Assembly (NCBI GenBank): GCA_964342585.1
Contig: CAYFHK010000150.1
Location: 1 to 5,694, forward strand
DNA from: Parvularcula sp964342585
GTDB taxonomy: Bacteria > Pseudomonadota > Alphaproteobacteria > Caulobacterales > Parvularculaceae
DNA: 5,694 nt
Direction: 5' to 3'
Each line of letters begins with the position of its first letter. Positions within the stretch are counted from its first letter, which is position 1. Below, in pieces: positions 1-4,657 of the stretch. A model generated the notes under the pieces. It worked only from the letters and a program-made list of their open reading frames with translations. It was not told the DNA's origin and did no database searches. The position numbers were made by a program, and so were the translations under genes.

Positions 1-519
1 GACCTCGATGGGACGCACCTCGCCGCTCTCTGCCATTTCATGCGCGATCAGTGGCTCGCTCGTCCCCTCCAATGCGCGCTCGAGCCACAGGCGCCACGCA
101 AAGGGTTCACCGCTTTCAAGGCGCTGACTTTCAAGCTCGGGCGGCAAAGGCCCACCGCGATAAGGCGCACTGGGGGCACCGTGGGGGGCGTCCATCGCGT
201 CGGCCAATTCGCGCCGCGTTTTGAAGCATCGATAGACGAGCCGTTCGTCGATCAGCTGTTGAAGCCTTTGTTCGTAAAGAGCGGTCCGTTCAGACTGTCG
301 CCACAGCGGCGGATCATAGCTGAGACCCAGCCAGCGAAGATCCTCGATAATGCCGGCGTCAAATTCGGGCCGGCACCGCGTGTGGTCGATGTCTTCTATC
401 CGCAACAGCATCTTGCCGCCCGCTGCGCGCGCCGCCGCATCGACCATCATCGCCGAATAGGCATGCCCCAAATGGAGCCGGCCGGTGGGCGAGGGCGCAA
501 ATCGCGTGATGAAGGACAT
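1..519 (-). CDS. gluQ: Glutamyl-Q tRNA(Asp) synthetase, 3' end cut by the window
   Basis: This enzyme activates glutamate and attaches it to the queuosine base at the wobble position of tRNA(Asp), in the cytoplasm. It is a short paralogue of the glutamyl-tRNA synthetase catalytic domain that lacks the anticodon-binding domain. The first 173 residues are visible; the gene has no stop before the left edge. Residues 6-13 read RFAPSPTG, residues 16-19 are HLGH (the class I HIGH motif), and residues 40-53 are RIEDIDHTRCRPEF, the family's glutamate and ATP site. The KMSKS-type loop lies beyond the edge. In E. coli the zinc site is made of three cysteines and a tyrosine. Here only C98 remains, in YRCFKT, with lysine where the second cysteine would be, so zinc binding is probably lost. 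The start is the ATG at 519, because the conserved fold begins at residue 3; the Shine-Dalgarno sequence is weak (GCGAG). It is divergent from the J-domain gene. Family assignment is firm. Confidence 0.93.
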   Translation of the reverse strand, partial: MSFITRFAPSPTGRLHLGHAYSAMMVDAAARAAGGKMLLRIEDIDHTRCRPEFDAGIIEDLRWLGLSYDPPLWRQSERTALYEQRLQQLIDERLVYRCFKTRRELADAMDAPHGAPSAPYRGGPLPPELESQRLESGEPFAWRLWLERALEGTSEPLIAHEMAESGEVRPIEV

Positions 520-645
520 GCTCGCTTATGGCGCGTCTCGGCAGCGATTTCACGTCGTTGCAAGCATTCTGGCCTAAGCTTTGCGTGGCGAGGGCTATGG
601 TCCGCGGAAAACCCGCGTCGCTGTGTGGAGTGAGAGAGCCGTCTG

Positions 646-1110
646 ATGTTCGAGAAGACCGAAATTCGGCCAACCAAACACAAATGCCTCGTCAAACTGA
701 TCCTTGCGAATAATGAGCAGGTGGAGGGCTATGTCTTCCTCGCGCGCGGTGAGCGATTGGCGGATTTATTGAACGATCAGCGCGCGTTCTTGCCCGTTCA
801 GCACGACGACGACAGCGTCGCCGTTGTCGCAAAATCAAGCATCACTTCAGCCCACGCGCTGGAAGAGGCGCCGATTACTTCCGCCGACCCTTATGCGATC
901 CTGCGCGTTGAGCCGACCGCGTCAAACGAGGAGGTGCGGGCTGCCTGGATGCGTCGGCTGAAAGCCAGCCATCCTGACCGGCTGGCATCGCTCAATTTGG
1001 ATCAAGAGATCGTGCGCGCCGCGCGCCGGGTCTCACAACAAATCAACGCCGCCTATGACGCGATCTCACGGCAACGGCGCGATGCGAACAAGACCGCCAA
1101 GGCGAGTTAG
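646..1110 (+). CDS. J-domain (DnaJ-like) protein with an N-terminal beta-type domain
   Basis: A 154-residue cytoplasmic protein with no signal peptide or membrane segment. Residues 81-141 form a J domain: DPYAIL opens it, the HPD tripeptide that stimulates Hsp70 ATPase is at 109-111, and a helix III/IV region ends with INAAYDAIS. There is no glycine/phenylalanine region or zinc-finger domain, so it is a class C J-protein rather than DnaJ itself. Residues 11-66 form a separate small domain, with KCLVKLILANNEQVEGYVFL then GERLADLLNDQRAFLPV. This pattern resembles the DUF6812-type domain found in other proteobacteria, a recollection I could not check. It may supply client specificity, which is inference. 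A purine-rich stretch at 632-638 lies 7 bases before the ATG, and GGAG at 627-630 lies further up. The gene stands alone on this strand, divergent from gluQ and convergent with the RTX gene 10 bp away. The J domain is certain; the client is unknown. Confidence 0.88.
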   Translation: MFEKTEIRPTKHKCLVKLILANNEQVEGYVFLARGERLADLLNDQRAFLPVQHDDDSVAVVAKSSITSAHALEEAPITSADPYAILRVEPTASNEEVRAAWMRRLKASHPDRLASLNLDQEIVRAARRVSQQINAAYDAISRQRRDANKTAKAS

Positions 1111-1120
1111 ACTTCGCGCG

Positions 1121-1819
1121 CTACACCAGGACGGCGTCTGCGCTGTCCCCATACAGAATATCATTTCCCCCATCGCCAAATAATAAGTCATTCCCGGCGC
1201 CGCCGATCAACATATCGGCATCGCCGCCGCCGATGAGCGTATCATTGCCCCCGGCGCCATCCAAAACGTCAGGCCCATCACCGCCTTCGATTTGATGGCT
1301 CAGATCGGCATTCGTCACAAAGCTGGTTGGTGCTTCATAGTCCGCAAACAGAATGAGATAGTCGACAAGGCTCGTGCCAAAGGCGTCAGCGGGATCCACG
1401 AAGCCGCCGCTTTCGATGAAGTCGATCAGGCCGCCGGTGCCCGCCAGGTGTGAGGCGGCGATCATCCCCGTGACGGTAAGGGGAACGCCGTTAAGCGTTT
1501 GCCCGGCGAAGAATTCGATGTCGAAGAAGCGGGCACGATTCCATAACAGCTCAAACCAATCCGTCGCCGCGGCATCCTGCGCGGAGGGCGAGCCGAGAAA
1601 GCTTGAAACGCTGGTGACGCCGTACTTGCCGGTGAAAGTGCCGTCATACTGATTGTTGAAGGGCTGACCGTCATTGCTGACCACGCCGAGATCGACCAGG
1701 GCCGCTTCGCCGAACTGATAGGCGCCCAAGAAGCCAAAGCTGTTAACCACGCCATAGTCGCCGCCGGACTCACGTGCCCGCACGGCCGCGAAGAAATCAG
1801 CGTAGGATCCAGTCGACAT
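1121..1819 (-). CDS. RTX calcium-binding protein with a lytic-transglycosylase-like N-terminal domain
   Basis: A 232-residue protein in two parts. Residues 7-165 resemble a lysozyme/transglycosylase fold: ESGGDY at 17-22 with E17 as the candidate catalytic acid, GAYQF at 32-36 (compare GLMQ in Slt-type enzymes), and AASHLAG followed by TGG at 121-130 (compare AYNAG). Residues 179-232 are six RTX nonapeptides that should fold into a calcium-binding beta-roll. There is no N-terminal signal peptide, which fits type I secretion as an unfolded chain. The protein ends D-A-V-L-V; an acidic residue followed by hydrophobic ones is the known extreme C-terminal signal of serralysin-type substrates. Its action on peptidoglycan is inferred from motif spacing only. 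I chose the ATG at 1819 because AGG lies 8 bases upstream. The in-frame TTG at 1825 would add two residues but leaves that AGG only 2 bases away. It lies 64 bp downstream of tldD on the same strand and could be read through from it. No ABC exporter or membrane-fusion gene is in the window. Confidence 0.85.
   Translation of the reverse strand: MSTGSYADFFAAVRARESGGDYGVVNSFGFLGAYQFGEAALVDLGVVSNDGQPFNNQYDGTFTGKYGVTSVSSFLGSPSAQDAAATDWFELLWNRARFFDIEFFAGQTLNGVPLTVTGMIAASHLAGTGGLIDFIESGGFVDPADAFGTSLVDYLILFADYEAPTSFVTNADLSHQIEGGDGPDVLDGAGGNDTLIGGGDADMLIGGAGNDLLFGDGGNDILYGDSADAVLV
1124..1285 (-). repeat. Six tandem RTX nonapeptide repeats
   Basis: These 162 bases encode exactly six nine-residue units with no spacer: GGDGPDVLD, GAGGNDTLI, GGGDADMLI, GGAGNDLLF, GDGGNDILY and GDSADAVLV. 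Units one to five keep most of the GGxGxDxLx pattern. Unit three has D-A-D in place of the glycine step, and unit six is degenerate and doubles as the C-terminus of the protein. The DNA is GC-rich and imperfectly repeated, so slippage between units is possible. The repeats bind calcium in this family once the protein reaches the outside. Confidence 0.9.
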
Positions 1820-1883
1820 AGACAAAGCCTACCACATCTCGATGGCGACTGTCTGCGTAGGGCGCATGACGACTTAGCGAGGT

Positions 1884-3299
1884 TTACGCGCCCGCGCCGC
1901 CCACGGTGAGGCGATCCACCTTGAGGCTTGGTTGGCCGACGCCGACAGGCACGCCTTGGCCCGCTTTGCCGCAAACACCGATGCCCGGGTCGAGCGCAAA
2001 GTCATTGCCGATCATCGAGACGTGCTTGAGCACGGTCGGACCATCACCGATGAGCGCGGCGTTTTTAATCGGGTGAACGATCTTGCCGTCCTTCACGCGA
2101 TAGGCCTCGGTGCAGTTAAAGACGAATTTGCCGCTGGTGATGTCCACTTGGCCGCCCGCGAAATTGACGGCGTAGATGCCGTCTTTCACGCTTTCGATCA
2201 GCTCGTCTTTCGTCTTATCACCGCCCAGCATGAATGTGTTGGTCATGCGCGGCATGGGCGCGTGTTGAAAACTCTCGCGACGGCCATTTCCGGTGGGGGC
2301 AACGCCCATCAGCCGGGCATTGAGCCTGTCCTGCATGAAGCCTTTCAAGACACCGTCCTCGATCAGCGTGGTGCGCGAGGTGGGGGTGCCTTCGTCATCA
2401 ACCGTGAGCGAGCCGCGACGTCCCTCAATCGTGCCATCGTCGATGACCGTGACGCCATCGGCGGCGACTTTTTGGCCGAGCAGCCCAGCGAAAGCGGAGG
2501 TCTTCTTGCGGTTGAAGTCACCCTCCAGACCGTGGCCTACCGCCTCATGCAGCAACACACCCGTCCAGCCTGAGCCGAGCACGACCTCCATCTCGCCGGC
2601 CGGGGCGGGCTGCGCCTCCAAATTCACCAGCGCCATCCGATACGCCTCGTCGACCTGCGCCTTCCAAAAGTCCGGCGCCATGATGCGTTCATAGGTCTCC
2701 CGGCCGCCGGCACCGGTGCTGCCGCTTTCTTGGCGATCGCCTTCGCCCACGGTCACTGAGACATTCAGACGAACGAGAGGACGAACATCGCGCACGATCA
2801 AGCCGCCGGGGCGCATGATCTCAACGATCGTCCATTCGCCCGATAGTGAGGCCGAAACTTGCCGAACTCTTTTGTCAAGTTTCCGCGCGTACTCGTTGAT
2901 TTCGTTCAGTAATTTGGTCTTTTGATCGAACGGCACCTCATCCAAGGGATTGGCGCTCGTATATAAAGAACGATTGGTCCCGACGGGGCCATCGGCCAGG
3001 GTGCCACCTTTGCCGGTCTTCACCGCCTGCACCGATTGCGCGGCGCGTTTGAGGGCCGCTTCTGAGATTTCCGACGCATGGGCGTAAGCGGTGGTTTCGC
3101 CGAGGACAGCGCGCACGCCGAAGCCTTGGCTCACATCATAGCTGGCCGTTTTTAGGCGCCCATCGTCGAATATAAAGGCCTCCGACTGCGCGTATTCTAG
3201 GAACAATTCGCCATCATCGGCGCCATGCAACGCGTCGTCGATGATCGACTGTGTGCGGGTGGGATCGAGGTCGGTGCGGTCAAAGAAAGGTGAAGCCAT
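1884..3299 (-). CDS. tldD: Metalloprotease TldD
   Basis: TldD pairs with TldE (PmbA) as a cytoplasmic zinc peptidase. In E. coli the pair trims the leader of microcin B17 and degrades the antitoxin CcdA; its general substrates are less clear. The 471 residues match the usual length of about 480. Residues 31-100 are the N-terminal domain (SYDVSQGFGVRAVLGETTAY at 53-72). HEAVGHGLEGD at 251-261 is the HExxxH metal site with catalytic E252. C443 in GVCGKAGQG is the likely third ligand, as in the E. coli structure. The C-terminus VPVGVGQPSLKVDRLTVGG is typical of the family. The reading frame stays open 133 codons further upstream, across the spacer and into coxB antisense, but family similarity begins just after the ATG at 3299, so I start there. 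The ribosome site is poor: GGA lies only 2 bases before the ATG. tldE is not in the window, which is common because the two genes are often unlinked. Confidence 0.95.
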   Translation of the reverse strand: MASPFFDRTDLDPTRTQSIIDDALHGADDGELFLEYAQSEAFIFDDGRLKTASYDVSQGFGVRAVLGETTAYAHASEISEAALKRAAQSVQAVKTGKGGTLADGPVGTNRSLYTSANPLDEVPFDQKTKLLNEINEYARKLDKRVRQVSASLSGEWTIVEIMRPGGLIVRDVRPLVRLNVSVTVGEGDRQESGSTGAGGRETYERIMAPDFWKAQVDEAYRMALVNLEAQPAPAGEMEVVLGSGWTGVLLHEAVGHGLEGDFNRKKTSAFAGLLGQKVAADGVTVIDDGTIEGRRGSLTVDDEGTPTSRTTLIEDGVLKGFMQDRLNARLMGVAPTGNGRRESFQHAPMPRMTNTFMLGGDKTKDELIESVKDGIYAVNFAGGQVDITSGKFVFNCTEAYRVKDGKIVHPIKNAALIGDGPTVLKHVSMIGNDFALDPGIGVCGKAGQGVPVGVGQPSLKVDRLTVGGAGA

Positions 3300-3320
3300 A
3301 ATCCAACATAGAGAGCGCTT

Positions 3321-3339
3321 TCGCCCTAAGATAGGGTGA
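3321..3339. promoter_or_regulatory. Palindrome in the tldD/coxB divergent spacer
   Basis: The sequence TCGCCCTAAGATAGGGTGA holds a perfect 5-bp inverted repeat, CCCTA and TAGGG, around AGA. The arms extend by two further pairs on each side past one G/T mismatch. It lies 22 bases upstream of the tldD start, so in a tldD transcript it would be either an operator near the promoter or a hairpin in the leader. There is no T-tract, so it is not an intrinsic terminator. No regulator can be named from the sequence. Confidence 0.35.
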
Positions 3340-3360
3340 GCCCTCTGACCGCGGGCATTC

Positions 3361-3389
3361 CGCCGCGCTTTTTTTGCGAAGATGCGGCG
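3361..3389. repeat. Inverted repeat with a T-run in its loop, upstream of coxB
   Basis: CGCCGC at 3361-3366 pairs with GCGGCG at 3384-3389, leaving a 17-base loop that includes seven consecutive T at 3369-3375. A smaller nested stem, CGC-T7-GCG, is also possible. The T-run sits inside the loop rather than after the stem, so this is not a normal terminator. It lies just upstream of the possible coxB promoter and could be a binding site, or chance in GC-rich DNA. Confidence 0.25.
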
Positions 3390-3399
3390 TTGCACACAG

Positions 3400-3428
3400 T
3401 TGATGCGCTGCGCCATACGGCGCATAAG
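3400..3428 (+). promoter_or_regulatory. Possible sigma-70-type promoter for coxB-coxA
   Basis: TTGATG at 3400-3405 matches four of six -35 consensus bases. CATAAG at 3423-3428 matches four of six -10 bases, and the spacer is 17. The -10 would lie 37 bases before the coxB ATG, a suitable distance. A second pair, TTGCAC at 3390-3395 and CATACG at 3414-3419 with an 18-base spacer, is weaker. Matches this loose arise by chance, so the call is tentative. Confidence 0.25.
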
Positions 3429-3465
3429 CCCTTTCGAACAGATGACGCTTAGGCAAGATCTCAGG

Positions 3466-4647
3466 ATGAAAAAGCTTTTCGCGGCGGCGACGACCGCCTT
3501 GATTGGATTGGCCGCATCGACGGCTGCACTCGCACAAGGGACGCCCGGAGAGGACGTGCCTGTTGATGGGAAATGGACGTTGCGCGATGCGGCCACGCCG
3601 ATGGCGGAGGAAGTGCACGTTTTCCATAACCTGGTGATGGTCCCGGTCATGGTGGGCATCAGCGTGTTCGTGCTGGCGCTGCTGGTCTGGGTGGCCATTC
3701 GCTATAACAAGCGCGCCAACCCGGTGCCGAAGAAGTTTAGCCACAACACGGCGATCGAAGTCGTCTGGACGCTCGTGCCGGTGTTGATCCTCCTATATAT
3801 CGCGCTCTTCTCGTTCGATCTGCTGTTCCTCGAAGATAAAATGCCAGATGCGCAAGTGGCCGAGTACGCTGCCGGGACGGAGCGCTTGGCATTCCCGAAC
3901 GAGTTTCCTGATTCGCGGAAAGTCGCGCGAAACAGCCATCTTGAAGTCGAGCTCGTGAACGAGACGACGGGCGCGGCCATGATGCTTAGCGCGGCCGACG
4001 ACTATGAGGTCGAAGGGTTTGGCGAAGAAGAGCTTGTGATCACGCTTGCCGAGCCTGTTCCCGCTGGCAGCCGCTTGCGCGTGACCGGCGGACGCAGCCG
4101 GATTGGGAAGAAGCCGTATCTGGGTCTCTTCGGCGAAGATGAGTCGCAAATCATTCCCGCGCCCACGGTGACGATCAAAGCCACCGGCTTCCAATGGGGT
4201 TGGACCTATAGTTACCCGGATTTTGGTGACTTCGAATTCGATTCGCTGATCGCGCCGGCGGATCAAGTGCCCTCTCATCTCTACCGACTGGCAACGACGA
4301 ATGACGTCGTCGTCCCGGCGGGTGAGACGATTCGCGTGGTGACGACCGCCCGTGACGTGATCCACTCTTGGGCCATGCCTGCCTTCGCGATCAAAATCGA
4401 CTCGATCCCCGGCCGTTTGAACGAAACCTGGTTCTATACGGAAAAAGAGGGGACCTATTACGGCCAATGCTCAGAGATTTGCGGCATCGACCATGCCTTT
4501 ATGCCGATTTCGGTGCGCGTTGTGTCGCGGCCTGAATTCGAAGCTTGGGTCGACGAGCAACGGGATCTGAACGGTCTCGAGCCAGTCTTTGGCGGCGATC
4601 AGCAAGTGGCAGCCCTTGGCGCCACTGAAGCGGCCACCACGAATTAA
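3466..4647 (+). CDS. coxB: Cytochrome c oxidase subunit II (CuA subunit), with an extra periplasmic segment
   Basis: Subunit II of the aa3-type oxidase; it takes electrons from cytochrome c at CuA and passes them to heme a in subunit I. Residues 1-23 are a signal peptide (MKKLF, hydrophobic core, ALA cleavage site) that leaves Q24 as the mature N-terminus. Membrane helices lie at about 56-80 and 97-122. H93 and E98 match the spacing of the subunit II residues at the mouth of the K proton pathway in Rhodobacter. The cupredoxin domain runs from about 234 to 355, with FQWGWTYSY at 242-250 as the aromatic electron-entry patch. The CuA ligands are all present: H300, C335, E337, C339, H343 and M346. 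At 393 residues it exceeds the usual 280-300, chiefly through an insertion at about 130-233. I chose the ATG at 3466 because the signal peptide starts there; the ribosome site is weak (AGG 12 bases upstream), and the in-frame ATG at 3442 is the alternative. It is followed after 10 bp by coxA. Confidence 0.95.
   Translation: MKKLFAAATTALIGLAASTAALAQGTPGEDVPVDGKWTLRDAATPMAEEVHVFHNLVMVPVMVGISVFVLALLVWVAIRYNKRANPVPKKFSHNTAIEVVWTLVPVLILLYIALFSFDLLFLEDKMPDAQVAEYAAGTERLAFPNEFPDSRKVARNSHLEVELVNETTGAAMMLSAADDYEVEGFGEEELVITLAEPVPAGSRLRVTGGRSRIGKKPYLGLFGEDESQIIPAPTVTIKATGFQWGWTYSYPDFGDFEFDSLIAPADQVPSHLYRLATTNDVVVPAGETIRVVTTARDVIHSWAMPAFAIKIDSIPGRLNETWFYTEKEGTYYGQCSEICGIDHAFMPISVRVVSRPEFEAWVDEQRDLNGLEPVFGGDQQVAALGATEAATTN
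3853..4164 (+). other. Extra segment of about 104 residues in CoxB, between helix II and the CuA domain
   Basis: In ordinary subunit II, the end of helix II (here FLEDKMPDA) is followed within a few residues by the first strand of the cupredoxin domain (here TVTIKATGFQWGW). Here residues 130-233 lie between them. By topology this segment is periplasmic. It is rich in acidic residues (about 18 Asp/Glu against 10 Arg/Lys), has no cysteine, no CxxCH heme site and no hydrophobic helix. It alternates in beta fashion, for example SHLEVELVNETTG and EELVITLAEPVPAGSRLRV, so it may be a small beta domain. The frame is continuous and base composition matches its surroundings. The boundaries are approximate and I recognise no family. 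Confidence 0.75.
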
Positions 4648-4651
4648 GGGA
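4646..4651 (+). promoter_or_regulatory. coxA ribosome binding site overlapping the coxB stop
   Basis: AAGGGA begins within the TAA stop codon of coxB and lies 6 bases before the ATG at 4658 and 9 before the ATG at 4661. Both ATGs are in frame and adjacent, so the site does not separate them. The overlap suggests that coxA translation is coupled to coxB. Confidence 0.65.
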
Positions 4652-4657
4652 AACTTG

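Noticed and set aside
40..633. Long plus-strand open frame of 197 codons
   Set aside because: It lies antisense to gluQ, whose protein has clear synthetase motifs; the plus-strand translation is arginine-rich with no recognisable domain.
520..645. Divergent promoters between gluQ and the J-domain gene
   Set aside because: TTGCAA at 558-563 could serve as a -35 on either strand, but no suitably spaced -10 is seen on either side.
1102..1117. Imperfect hairpin GCGAGT-TAG-ACTTCGC between the convergent J-domain and RTX genes, a possible shared terminator
   Set aside because: The stem is six pairs with a bulge, and neither strand has a T-tract after it, so I do not call a terminator.
1820..1883. 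Possible terminator or promoter between tldD and the RTX gene
   Set aside because: Only a 4-bp stem (TGCG-CCCTA-CGCA) is visible, with no T-run and no convincing -35/-10 pair.
1932..2573. Plus-strand open frame of 213 codons
   Set aside because: It is antisense to tldD and shows no family resemblance; it is a by-product of GC-rich codon use.
3300..3698. Upstream extension of the tldD frame by 133 codons
   Set aside because: It crosses the divergent spacer and the antisense of coxB, and its sequence is low-complexity Ser/Ala/Arg with no TldD similarity.
3853..4164. Cytochrome c domain, intein or mobile insertion inside coxB
   Set aside because: There is no CxxCH heme motif, no intein splice residues, no flanking repeats, and the composition matches the rest of the gene.
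3793..4467. Minus-strand open frame of 224 codons opposite coxB
   Set aside because: CoxB on the plus strand has all CuA ligands; the antisense product has no recognisable features.
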